Assembly: GCF_003570725.1 (NCBI RefSeq)
Contig: NZ_QWVS01000008.1
Span: 18,079 to 82,078 of the forward strand
Source: Peribacillus asahii
GTDB lineage: Bacteria > Bacillota > Bacilli > Bacillales > DSM-1321
Direction of reading: 5' to 3'
DNA length: 64,000 nt
How positions within the stretch are numbered: position 1 is the first letter of the stretch; each line of letters opens with the position of its first letter. The position numbers and the translations under genes were made by a program. The notes below the pieces were generated by a model that saw nothing but the letters and a program-made list of their open reading frames with translations, was not told the origin of the DNA and did no database searches. Shown here piece after piece: positions 26,055-34,205 of the stretch.

Positions 26055-26384
26055 ATGGATAAAGATATATCCTATAAAGATAAAAAGGTTATTTCTATCG
26101 GAGTTATGCGCGAATTAACAGGTTTATCAGAAAGGCAAATTCGGTATTACGAGGAAAGAAAACTTATTTTCCCTGAAAGATCAAGCGGCGGGAACCGTAA
26201 GTATTCTTTTTCAGATGTGGAGCTATTAATGGAAATAGCCAATAAAATCGAAGACGGTGTCCAAACATTTGAAATCCGACAAGAAATAGTAAAAGAAAAG
26301 AAAAAAGAAGAACAAAAAGCTATTCGCAAGAAAATGCTACAAGGTCAATTAAATGCACAATTTGGTATCAAAAACTATAAATGA
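26055..26384 (+). CDS. tnrA: TnrA, MerR-family global nitrogen regulator
   Basis: Binds TnrA boxes and activates nitrate/nitrite assimilation and ammonium uptake when nitrogen is scarce; feedback-inhibited glutamine synthetase captures its C-terminus. The 109-residue product has the MerR winged HTH ([26 protein letters not shown], ~12-38; [16 protein letters not shown]) and the TnrA-specific tail [18 protein letters not shown], which distinguishes it from GlnR, whose tail differs and is longer. The start at ATG 26055 lies 6 bases after GAGGTGA; the ATG at 26049 touches that site. Here it sits in the middle of the genes it should control, divergent to nirB. Confidence 0.94.
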   Translation: MDKDISYKDKKVISIGVMRELTGLSERQIRYYEERKLIFPERSSGGNRKYSFSDVELLMEIANKIEDGVQTFEIRQEIVKEKKKEEQKAIRKKMLQGQLNAQFGIKNYK

Positions 26385-26478
26385 AGACTCTATATGAAAC
26401 AAACAATCCCTTCTATATCAACATCACGATTACCACTATACATTTTAATTTATCAAGAAATGAAGAATTTTAATCCAT

Positions 26479-26589
26479 TTACTTATAAGCTTCGATAGTT
26501 TTCTCTTGTAGCCCAAATAACGCACCCAGTACCTTTACTGGTTTATTTTCATGCAAAGCTCTGATAAATAATAATGTAATGTTTAATTC
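26479..26589 (-). pseudogene. protein-coding remnant in the tnrA-nasA gap
   Basis: In the 399-base gap 26385-26783, one minus-strand frame reads LFIRALHENKPVKVLG then ALFGLQEKTIEAYK before a stop, with protein-like codon use. It is closed by a stop just upstream and has no start. It looks like the C-terminus of a decayed gene, perhaps of a mobile element, but I do not recognise the family. The rest of the gap holds nothing else clear except the nasA control region. Confidence 0.3.
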
Positions 26590-26695
26590 TTAGCTTCATA
26601 ACCTTTCGACACGTATAAACAAAATATCATATAAATCGACACTATTCACAAATATAACCATACAGAAAGAGCAAGAGATGCACCTTCAAAAAAGA

Positions 26696-26747
26696 TGTTA
26701 GATTTCCTTACGCAAGTATAGCAGACCCTTATACCAAACTATATACT
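26696..26747 (+). promoter_or_regulatory. TnrA-activated promoter of the nitrate transporter gene
   Basis: TnrA box TGTTAGATTTCCTTACG (26696-26712) matches 15 of 17 positions. A -10 TATACT at 26742-26747 puts the box centre ~50 bases before the start of transcription, the canonical distance. Confidence 0.72.
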
Positions 26748-26783
26748 TGCATTAATCAATATTTAAAAAGGAGAGACTAACAC

Positions 26784-27983
26784 ATGAAATTATCAAGTTT
26801 AACCAAAGCCGGTCACGCACCTTCCTTGCTCGCTTCATTTTTATATTTCGACATTAGTTTTATGATTTGGGTGTTACTCGGTGCGCTCGGTGTGTATATC
26901 ACTGAAGATTTTAATTTATCTCCCGCTGAAAAAGGGATGATTGTAGCGATTCCTATTCTTGCCGGTTCTTTCTTTCGATTAATACTCGGTGTCTTAACAG
27001 ATCGAATCGGCCCGCGACAAACAGCAATTGGCGGAATGCTTGTCACTATGATTCCTCTATTATGGGGATGGTTATTCGGAAACTCCATGTCAGAACTTTA
27101 CTTTATCGGAATATTACTCGGTGTCGCCGGAGCAAGTTTCTCAGTAGCACTTCCAATGGCAAGCCGCTGGTACCCTCCTCACTTACAAGGGTTAGCAATG
27201 GGGATTGCCGGGGCAGGAAATAGCGGAACCGTTCTCGCAACGTTGTTTGGTCCACGCCTAGCAGAAAACATTGGCTGGAACGGAGTAATGGGGATTGCCT
27301 TAATTCCACTCACACTCGTTTTAATCACCTATATATTTATTGCCAAAAACCCACCTACACAACCTAAGCCACAGCCGCTTAAAAATTATTTAACTGTTTT
27401 CAAACTAAAAGACACTTGGTATTTCTGTCTTCTCTACAGTGTAACATTTGGTGGATTCGTTGGATTAACCAGCTTTTTAAGCATCTTCTTCGTTGATCAA
27501 TATGCTTTATCCAAGATTCAGGCAGGAGATTTTGTTACATTATGTGTAATCGCTGGCAGCTTTGTCCGCCCGATTGGTGGTTTTATTTCTGATAAAATCG
27601 GTGGAGCAACGCTATTAAAATTCTTATTTATCATCCTTGCTGGATGTATGTTTGGAATTAGCACCCTTCCATCTCTTACACTCGTCACGATATTATTATT
27701 TGTAGGGATGATGTGTCTTGGAATGGGAAATGGAGCAGTTTTCCAACTAGTGCCTCAACGCTTTCAAAAAGAGATTGGTGTTATTACCGGTATTGTCGGG
27801 GCAGCAGGAGGCGTAGGCGGATTCTTCCTTCCAAATCTACTTGGCTCACTCAAGCAAATTACCGGTACATATGCAGCCGGATTCACCGTCTATGCTTGCA
27901 TCGGAATCGCAGCTCTTATTCTGCTAATAGTAGCCCAACACTCATGGAAAAGAGCCTTATCTCTAAAAGAAAAAACGGCTTAA
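26784..27983 (+). CDS. nasA: nitrate/nitrite transporter, NarK/NasA type (MFS)
   Basis: Major facilitator protein importing nitrate for the NasBC reductase. 399 residues with about 12 transmembrane helices. NNP-family signatures are present: [18 protein letters not shown] in helix 1, the [15 protein letters not shown] loop after helix 2, and the glycine-rich nitrate signature [20 protein letters not shown] in helix 5, with a second [19 protein letters not shown] in helix 11. The ATG at 26784 follows AAAAAGGAGAG. Single-gene unit with its own TnrA box and terminator. Confidence 0.92.
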   Translation: MKLSSLTKAGHAPSLLASFLYFDISFMIWVLLGALGVYITEDFNLSPAEKGMIVAIPILAGSFFRLILGVLTDRIGPRQTAIGGMLVTMIPLLWGWLFGNSMSELYFIGILLGVAGASFSVALPMASRWYPPHLQGLAMGIAGAGNSGTVLATLFGPRLAENIGWNGVMGIALIPLTLVLITYIFIAKNPPTQPKPQPLKNYLTVFKLKDTWYFCLLYSVTFGGFVGLTSFLSIFFVDQYALSKIQAGDFVTLCVIAGSFVRPIGGFISDKIGGATLLKFLFIILAGCMFGISTLPSLTLVTILLFVGMMCLGMGNGAVFQLVPQRFQKEIGVITGIVGAAGGVGGFFLPNLLGSLKQITGTYAAGFTVYACIGIAALILLIVAQHSWKRALSLKEKTA

Positions 27984-28001
27984 TTATAAAGAAAGGCAAA
28001 A

Positions 28002-28055
28002 CAAATAAGGTAACTTATAAGAGGCTTGTACCTCCATGAGTTACCTTATTTTATT
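28002..28055 (+). terminator. intrinsic terminator after the nitrate transporter gene
   Basis: Perfect stem AAATAAGGTAACT / AGTTACCTTATTT with a long internal part (TATAAGAGG...CCTCCATG), followed by TATTCTATT. Confidence 0.8.
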
Positions 28056-28155
28056 CTATTGATTTTTAACTTATCCAACTAGAGAATAAGCAAGTAAGCC
28101 GGGCTTTTCTCTTATTCGTTCCTCCTTCATATAAGACAGCCCTATTCTTCGCAAT

Positions 28156-28446
28156 TTATAGCAGTTTGCTCGGTTCTTTCGTCAGATTAATAATGCGCGG
28201 ATCTACATGTACAGTCCATACGTTACAAATAGCATCTAATAACGCCTCATCTTTCGCTTCACTTCCAATTAAACTTTCTAAATTAAATCCATTCAGGGAT
28301 AAACCGGCACGTGTACCGGAAGAGCAAAATGACTTAGATGCAGAGAGGGGTAATAACCCCCCCTCACTTTCGCTGTCTTTATATTCATAACACTTCCTCC
28401 CCATCTCCAAAGCTCCCACTCTATAATACTTAGTTTGTTCACCCAT
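28156..28446 (-). CDS. hypothetical small protein, possibly frameshifted
   Basis: A 96-residue frame that I do not recognise. The C-terminal half (SLIGSEAKDEALLDAICNVWTVHVDPRIINLT onward to KEPSKLL) has a protein-like composition. A different frame has the best start: ATG at 28388 preceded by GGGGAGGAAG, reading MNIKTAKVRG and then ending early unless the reading frame shifts at a run of seven G (28337-28343, minus strand), which would join it to the C-terminal half in this frame (~77 residues). Either a frameshifted gene or two chance frames. It lies between the nasA and nasC terminators with no visible promoter. Confidence 0.35.
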   Translation of the reverse strand: MGEQTKYYRVGALEMGRKCYEYKDSESEGGLLPLSASKSFCSSGTRAGLSLNGFNLESLIGSEAKDEALLDAICNVWTVHVDPRIINLTKEPSKLL

Positions 28447-28573
28447 TTCTTTTTTAGCCTCTTTATAACTTACCAGCGTAATCCTACGCTCTTTAAAAAT
28501 AGTTTTTCTACCCTCATCTCCTACTCACAGGAGGAATAAGGTTCACAAGCCCCATTCATTAATACGATTCCAT

Positions 28574-28616
28574 AAAAAAAGAGGACTTCGGCTATCAGCC
28601 TCCATCTTCTTTCCTC
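28574..28616 (-). terminator. intrinsic terminator of the nasB-nasC operon
   Basis: Minus strand: GAGGCTgatAGCC...CCTC hairpin followed by seven T, about 30 bases after the nasC stop. Confidence 0.65.
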
Positions 28617-28643
28617 ATGGTTCTTTTTCATTTTAGCTTCTAT

Positions 28644-30779
28644 TTACACAACTGGAGCTATCTTTACTGCACTCACTTTAAAACCTGGCATCCTGCATGT
28701 AGGATCTAACTTCTCCGAAACAAGACAATTCACATTTTGCGAATCAGCCCAATGAAATGGTACAAAAACGGTATCAGGCCGAATTGTTTCTGACCATTTA
28801 CTTCTAACAATAATGCTTCCTTGCTTAGATTCAATCTTCACTAAAGATTGATCTTGAATATCATACTTTCTTGCGGTATTTGGATGGATTTCCATATAAG
28901 ATTCGAAATTCCTAGCTGAAAGCGAAGAGCTTTTTCTCGTTTGTACACCTGTTAAATAATGAGACATCACTCTTCCTGTTGTTAAGTACAACGGGAATTC
29001 TTCACTTAACTGTTCTTTCGGGACTTCAGGTCTATTTGGTACAGTCACCATAGACGCTAAGCCATCAGAATGGGCAAATGATTGTTCAAATAACCGATCT
29101 GTTCCTTTATGATTAAGTGTTGGACAAGGCCACAAAAGACCGCCCTCCTTCCTCAAACGCTCATACGTTATTCCATAATAATCTGCTATCCCTCCCCGAC
29201 TTGCTACTCTTAATTCATTAAAAACTTCCTCAGCGGATGAAAACGAAAAATACTCCCCTTTTCCAAGCACACGGGCAATCTCACAAATAATTTGCCAGTC
29301 ATGCTTCACTTCTCCCGGAGTCGGCCAGCTCGCTTCCCGCAACGTGACTCGCCCCTCGACATTTGTCATCGTCCCCTCATCTTCTAAATAAGATGAAGTA
29401 GGTAAAATTAAATCTGCCAATCTAGCAGTTTCTGAAATAAACATATCTACTACTACAAGAAACTTTAACTTATTTAATGCCTTTTTTACGAAATTGGCAT
29501 TAGGATTTGAAACAATCGGATTAGAACACATTAAAAACATCCCTGTAATCTCGCCATCATGAATTTTCTCCATCATTTCATAAGCAGATACACCTTTTCT
29601 AGGTATCTCGTCTTGATCGATTCCCCACACACTCGCAATATAAGCTCGATGTTCCTCGTTCTCAATGGAACGATATCCTGGAAGTTGGTCTGCTTTTTGA
29701 CCATGTTCTCTCGCTCCCTGACCGTTGCTCTGTCCAGTAATAGCTCCATAACCGCAGCCCCATTTTCCAAGTTTACCTGTAGCAATTAGAATATTTAAGA
29801 AATTACGAACGGCAATAGATCCATCCGTTTGTTGTTCAACCCCTCTTGCTGTAAAAATCATGCCCGTTTCTTTTTTTCCAAACATCGTAGCAGCCTTACG
29901 GATGTCGGCTACAGGAACTCCCGTCCATTCTGAAATCTCTTCCAAGGTAAAAGAAGAAACATGCTCCTTCACTTCCGTAAAGCCTTTGGCTCTTTCTTGA
30001 ACGAATGTTTCATCCACATAATTTTCATCAATAATCACCTTTAATAAGCCATTGGCTAAAGCAGCATCCTTTCCTGGTTTAACCTTCAAGTGTAAGTCTG
30101 CTATTTTCGTTGTTGCCGTTTCTCGTGGGTCAATCGCAATAATAAACGCGCCATTTTCTTTCGCTTTTTCAAAGTAAGGCATGATAGTCGGTTGACATTC
30201 AGCAATATTTGTCCCCGCTAAAATGATACACTGTACAGATGGAATTTCCGATAAACTATTCGTTAAACCTCTGTCCATCCCAAAGGTTTGACTAGCGGCA
30301 GAAGCTGCGGCCGACATACATAAGCGCCCATTATAATCAATGTATTTGGTTTTTAATGCTACGCGTGCAAACTTCCCTAATAAGTAAGCTTCCTCATTTG
30401 TAATCGACGCGCTGCCATATACACTTAGTGCATTCATCCCATCTTCAGATTGAATTTTCGTGAAATTTTCTTTAATATGATTTAACGCTTCCTCCCAAGA
30501 AATGCGAGTAAATTCTCCATTTACTTTTAATAAAGGATATTTAATTCGCTCATGATGCAAAGCATGCTGATGAGCATTCATTCCTTTTATGCATAAGCGT
30601 CCTTGAGAAGTCGGATTGTCTTTTCCAATAGTCATATACTTTTTTCTCGTGACAATCGTTTGTTCGACAAATTGCATTTTACATTGCATACTACAATATG
30701 GACATTGAGTATCATATAGCTTTTCCGACTGCACTTGTTTTTGTTGATTGCGAAAGTATTTTAATAACATTTCAGTCAT
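28644..30779 (-). CDS. nasC: assimilatory nitrate reductase catalytic subunit
   Basis: Molybdopterin enzyme that reduces nitrate to nitrite in the cytoplasm. 711 residues: the N-terminal [4Fe-4S] motif Cys26, Cys29, Cys33 and Cys63 (CPYCSMQC ... GRLCIKG), then the bis-MGD domains (TGQSNGQGAREHG, LMCSNPIVSNPNA) and the C-terminal dinucleotide-binding domain (TTGRVMSHYLTGVQTRKS). The Cys in GRLCMSAAA is the likely Mo ligand. No Tat signal, consistent with an assimilatory NasC rather than a periplasmic Nap enzyme. Second gene after nasB, which supplies electrons. Confidence 0.94.
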   Translation of the reverse strand: MTEMLLKYFRNQQKQVQSEKLYDTQCPYCSMQCKMQFVEQTIVTRKKYMTIGKDNPTSQGRLCIKGMNAHQHALHHERIKYPLLKVNGEFTRISWEEALNHIKENFTKIQSEDGMNALSVYGSASITNEEAYLLGKFARVALKTKYIDYNGRLCMSAAASAASQTFGMDRGLTNSLSEIPSVQCIILAGTNIAECQPTIMPYFEKAKENGAFIIAIDPRETATTKIADLHLKVKPGKDAALANGLLKVIIDENYVDETFVQERAKGFTEVKEHVSSFTLEEISEWTGVPVADIRKAATMFGKKETGMIFTARGVEQQTDGSIAVRNFLNILIATGKLGKWGCGYGAITGQSNGQGAREHGQKADQLPGYRSIENEEHRAYIASVWGIDQDEIPRKGVSAYEMMEKIHDGEITGMFLMCSNPIVSNPNANFVKKALNKLKFLVVVDMFISETARLADLILPTSSYLEDEGTMTNVEGRVTLREASWPTPGEVKHDWQIICEIARVLGKGEYFSFSSAEEVFNELRVASRGGIADYYGITYERLRKEGGLLWPCPTLNHKGTDRLFEQSFAHSDGLASMVTVPNRPEVPKEQLSEEFPLYLTTGRVMSHYLTGVQTRKSSSLSARNFESYMEIHPNTARKYDIQDQSLVKIESKQGSIIVRSKWSETIRPDTVFVPFHWADSQNVNCLVSEKLDPTCRMPGFKVSAVKIAPVV

Positions 30780-30838
30780 AGCCTTTGCTCCTTTTTTACT
30801 GACATGATTGCTCTTTCAACTGTAAAATCCATCGCTCC

Positions 30839-33196
30839 TCAATGACTTTTCACTAAATTGGGTTTACGTTGAGAAATATCAAATTCTAATCGCTGACAGA
30901 GTTGATTGCGAAACTCTCTTGCAAACAACACTTCACGTATGTGTATTAAACCAATTCGATCAACCCACTGTCCTATATATTCTAAATAATTAGCCGTTTC
31001 ACGATAATATTGAACAAAAGCACTAATCATTTCTCGTGCTTCCTCGCTTGTCTCGGCAACATATAATAATTCGCCAACACGCCCATTACGCCCGCTATTT
31101 CCACCAACATACATTTCCCATCCTCTATGAATAGGAATAAATCCTATATCTTTTATTAACGCTTCTTCACCGTTATGCAAGCAAGAAGCGATACTCAGCC
31201 TCACCTGATTAGGCGTTTTTAGAAATTCTAATCTCTTGTCTACATCAACAGCCAATTGAAAAGCTGGATGTTGATTACATTGACACGTACCCTCACCTAA
31301 CTCTACTTTTACATTTTGGACTGCATGTTGATCAATAGAACGTAACGACATATTCAATTCTGCACAGACATACGGCAGCTGCTCCTTCTTTATTCCGGTT
31401 AAATGAATTCTTTGTTCACTTGTTACAGCAACGTTTGGTATTTGATACTTCTCTACAATGTCTGCGATTTTTCTTAATTCCTCTGCGGTTGTCATCCCCC
31501 CATACATTTGCGGGGTAACAGAGTACGTACCGTCTTGTCGCAAAGTAGCATTCATCTGATCTGCTATAAGCAGAGCTTCTTGTTCACGCTCATATTCCGG
31601 ATAAATCATGCCTAAATAATAATGTAGTGCAGCACGGCATATAGCACAGCCTTCTGACTTCTCCCAGTTCAATCCATCCATTACTTCTTGTATAGAGGTA
31701 AAATTTCTCTGCTGTATTTCTTGTACCACTTCATCTTCCGTTAACGCTGTACAAGAACACATAGTCTTTTGTTCAATCACTTCATCAAAGGAGTCACTTT
31801 GAATATACGTTAATAATTCCGCTACTAACGGTTTACATCCTCCACAAGAACCCGAGGCTTTTGTACATGTTTTCACTTGTTCAACCGTCGTTAATCCTTC
31901 CTTTTGAACCGCTTCAATAATCGCTCCTTTTGACACACCATTACATTGACAAATCATATCACCGTGGGCCATGGAAGCAACTTGACTTTCATTTCCTTCA
32001 GATGATTGAAACAGTGCGACTTTTTCCATCTCGGATATATCTCTTTTTTCAAGAATCATATCTAGCAATCTTGGTCCATCACTTGTATCGCCAAACAAGA
32101 CGGCCCCAACCATTTTATTATCTTGAAGAACAATCTTCTTATATACCCCATCTACCTCATCAAAAACTGTAATAGATTTCGTCGTTTCACTATCAGTAAA
32201 TTGGCCAACTGAAAATACATCCACACCGGATATTTTTAACTGTGTAGAGAGTACAGAGCCTTGATATCCTTCACATGGTGCACCGCAAATCTGCTTTGCT
32301 AGTACTTTCCCCTGCTCATAAAGAGGTTTTACAAGACCGTAGACCATCCCTCGATGTTCCACACACTCACCAACAGCGTAAATATCAGGTATATTCGTCT
32401 CTAAATAGTCATTAACAACGATTGCACGGTTTGTTTCGATTCCACTTTCCTTCGCTAACTGAATATTAGGACGAACACCCACGGCCATCACAACTAAGTT
32501 AGCTTCTACTTCCGTTCCATCTTTAAAACGTAAACCTTCTACACGATCGTTACCAAAAATCTCTTGAGTCTCTTTTTCTAACAGAAAATTCATCCCTTGA
32601 GCTTCCAATTCCCTCTTCAGCATATTGGCCGCTGTTGAATCAAGCTGTCTCTCCATTAGATGACTCGCAATATGAACAACACTCACTTCCATCCCAAGGT
32701 TCAATAACCCTCTTGCCGCTTCTAATCCTAATAACCCTCCGCCAATTACAACGGCTTTCTTATAGCGCTTCGATCCTTCCATCATTTTTTGGCAATCTTC
32801 AATTGTACGAAATGTCATAACTCCTTCTTTATCTGCGCCTGGGATAGGAATAAGAAATGGAACAGAACCAGTTCCAATAATAAGCTTGTCATAATCTACT
32901 TCTCTTTCTTTATCTGTTTTTATCATTTTTTTCTCTATATCAATCTGCACAACTGTTTCTCCGGTAAACAACTGAATGCGATGCTCTTCATACCAATTGC
33001 GGTCGTTTATTGCAATATCTTTAAATGACGTACTGCCCTGTAATACAGTCGATAATAAAATTCGATTATAATTAACATGCGGTTCGCTTCCAAAAACCGT
33101 AATATCATAAGTATCGGGGGCATTTTTTATAATTTCTTCAACACAGCGTACGCCCGCCATTCCGTTCCCAATCAACACCAGCTTCTGTTTATGCAT
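30839..33196 (-). CDS. nasB: assimilatory nitrate reductase electron-transfer subunit (NirB-like, siroheme site degenerate)
   Basis: FAD/NADH protein that feeds electrons to NasC. 785 residues from ATG 33196 (GGAGGTTTTAGA precedes). It is collinear with NirB encoded at 23300-25714: FAD/NAD domains (GNGMAGVRC, GGGLLGLEAARGL), two BFD-like [2Fe-2S] regions (CQCNGV ... SCGGC and CSCTAL ... CAIC), then a siroheme-type domain. In that domain only two of the four cluster cysteines remain: C-x5-C of NirB reads ELGEGTC and C-x3-C reads CLHNG. It therefore cannot hold siroheme-[4Fe-4S] normally, so I call it NasB, not a second nitrite reductase. Operon with nasC. Confidence 0.86.
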   Translation of the reverse strand: MHKQKLVLIGNGMAGVRCVEEIIKNAPDTYDITVFGSEPHVNYNRILLSTVLQGSTSFKDIAINDRNWYEEHRIQLFTGETVVQIDIEKKMIKTDKEREVDYDKLIIGTGSVPFLIPIPGADKEGVMTFRTIEDCQKMMEGSKRYKKAVVIGGGLLGLEAARGLLNLGMEVSVVHIASHLMERQLDSTAANMLKRELEAQGMNFLLEKETQEIFGNDRVEGLRFKDGTEVEANLVVMAVGVRPNIQLAKESGIETNRAIVVNDYLETNIPDIYAVGECVEHRGMVYGLVKPLYEQGKVLAKQICGAPCEGYQGSVLSTQLKISGVDVFSVGQFTDSETTKSITVFDEVDGVYKKIVLQDNKMVGAVLFGDTSDGPRLLDMILEKRDISEMEKVALFQSSEGNESQVASMAHGDMICQCNGVSKGAIIEAVQKEGLTTVEQVKTCTKASGSCGGCKPLVAELLTYIQSDSFDEVIEQKTMCSCTALTEDEVVQEIQQRNFTSIQEVMDGLNWEKSEGCAICRAALHYYLGMIYPEYEREQEALLIADQMNATLRQDGTYSVTPQMYGGMTTAEELRKIADIVEKYQIPNVAVTSEQRIHLTGIKKEQLPYVCAELNMSLRSIDQHAVQNVKVELGEGTCQCNQHPAFQLAVDVDKRLEFLKTPNQVRLSIASCLHNGEEALIKDIGFIPIHRGWEMYVGGNSGRNGRVGELLYVAETSEEAREMISAFVQYYRETANYLEYIGQWVDRIGLIHIREVLFAREFRNQLCQRLEFDISQRKPNLVKSH

Positions 33197-33282
33197 TCTA
33201 AAACCTCCAGTAAAAAAAGATGATACCAACCAACAGATATTTTCCTTAGCCTACCACAAAATACAATTATAAAAATTAAATA

Positions 33283-33299
33283 TGTCATGTTTTCTCACA
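33283..33299. promoter_or_regulatory. TnrA box upstream of nasB
   Basis: TGTCATGTTTTCTCACA matches 16 of 17 consensus positions. It is centred ~95 bases before the nasB start; the -10 at the expected place (TAGGCT, 33248-33253, minus strand) is weak. Confidence 0.75.
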
Positions 33300-33316
33300 C
33301 GAAATATACGACAAAT

Positions 33317-33344
33317 AGCCTGAGTTCTTTTTAGAACTCAGGCT
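33317..33344. terminator. hairpin between the PepSY gene and nasB
   Basis: Perfect 12-bp stem AGCCTGAGTTCT / AGAACTCAGGCT with a 4-base loop. The T tract is poor on both strands, so it is a likely but not textbook end for the operon that finishes with the PepSY gene. Confidence 0.6.
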
Positions 33345-33369
33345 TAAATGTCACAGTGACTTTTTCATT

Positions 33370-33401
33370 TGTGGGTAACTTGTGGATATCTTTGTGGACA
33401 A
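33370..33401 (+). repeat. three helically phased DnaA-box-like nonamers
   Basis: TGTGGGTAA (33370), TGTGGATAT (33381) and TGTGGACAA (33393) each match 8 of 9 positions of TGTGNATAA, spaced 11 and 12 bases. They follow the small palindrome GTCACAGTGAC (33350-33360). A related cluster with the same palindrome is at 39209-39248. Confidence 0.5.
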
Positions 33402-33419
33402 ATCTATCTTTATTTGAAT

Positions 33420-34196
33420 TTAATCGTCGTCATCTTCATCATCTTTGTCATCTTCGTTTTCATTTTCATCTGCATCTTCGTCGTCGTTATCATCATCCGC
33501 TTCATCCTCATCATCATCTTGCTTAGAGTTAACCGAGATAGAGGATACAACTCCTGTATGTCCTTGCACATAGACATTAGCATCTGCCTTTTGACCATCA
33601 ATGGTTACTTTGTAGTGTGTACCTGTTGCAGTTTCCACTGTAGATATCTTCGTAACTTCCCCTTTATATTGTTTCAATGCGATTTCTTTTGCTTCTTGTT
33701 TTGAAATAACAGGTGTTTCCACTTGCTCCTTCACTTCATGATTAGCTATTATCTTTTTTTCATTTAAATCATACTCAACCTGATAGTATTTTTGATTTTT
33801 CTCTACAATAGCTTCTACAAAAGGTCGACCTTCCTTATCCATTTGTTTAATCTCCTGTACGCGGCCGTTTAGTTCATTTTCTATATTCTTTTTCGCCTCA
33901 TCAACAGTTAATGCGATTTCTTTCTTCTCAACAAGTCGGACATTGCTAACTTTCTCCGTTTGCCCATTTACATACAAATCATAGATTCCTTGATCGTTTT
34001 CAAGCGAAATTTGATAATTGTCCTTTTCAGCATCTACTGTTGTATTTAACACTTTTCCACCGTATAGTTTCGTTGCAATTTGTTCAGCATCTTGTTGAGA
34101 AATCATCTTAGGAGAATCTTTTATAAAAACTTGAAATAAAGTAAATGACAACCCTAAAACAATAAACACAATTAATACAATCTTCACTTTCACCAT
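33420..34196 (-). CDS. PepSY-repeat membrane-anchored protein with acidic tail
   Basis: 258 residues: an N-terminal membrane anchor (~3-25), three PepSY-like modules (~35-80, ~93-150, ~163-215), then a C-terminal tail of about 33 residues made almost only of Asp, Glu and Asn. The protein should face the outside of the membrane. PepSY domains often inhibit or gate proteins outside the membrane; a role as modulator of the sensor kinase encoded just upstream is plausible, as for YkoI beside YkoG/YkoH in B. subtilis. The acidic tail suggests binding of divalent cations or of cationic ligands. Last gene of a five-gene operon; 9 bases follow the kinase stop. Confidence 0.78.
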   Translation of the reverse strand: MVKVKIVLIVFIVLGLSFTLFQVFIKDSPKMISQQDAEQIATKLYGGKVLNTTVDAEKDNYQISLENDQGIYDLYVNGQTEKVSNVRLVEKKEIALTVDEAKKNIENELNGRVQEIKQMDKEGRPFVEAIVEKNQKYYQVEYDLNEKKIIANHEVKEQVETPVISKQEAKEIALKQYKGEVTKISTVETATGTHYKVTIDGQKADANVYVQGHTGVVSSISVNSKQDDDEDEADDDNDDEDADENENEDDKDDEDDDD

Positions 34197-34205
34197 CTAC
34201 ACCTC

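Noticed and set aside
28166..28390. Plus-strand 74-codon frame opposite the hypothetical gene at 28156-28446.
   Set aside because: No ribosome site and a composition typical of an antisense shadow.
30839..33196. Second nitrite reductase large subunit.
   Set aside because: Two of four siroheme-cluster cysteines are missing and the partner gene is nasC, so an electron-transfer NasB is the better reading.
33369..33704. Plus-strand 111-codon frame rich in Ile, Phe and Val.
   Set aside because: It is the complement of the Asp/Glu tail of the PepSY gene; hydrophobic runs arise from reading GAT/GAA repeats backwards.
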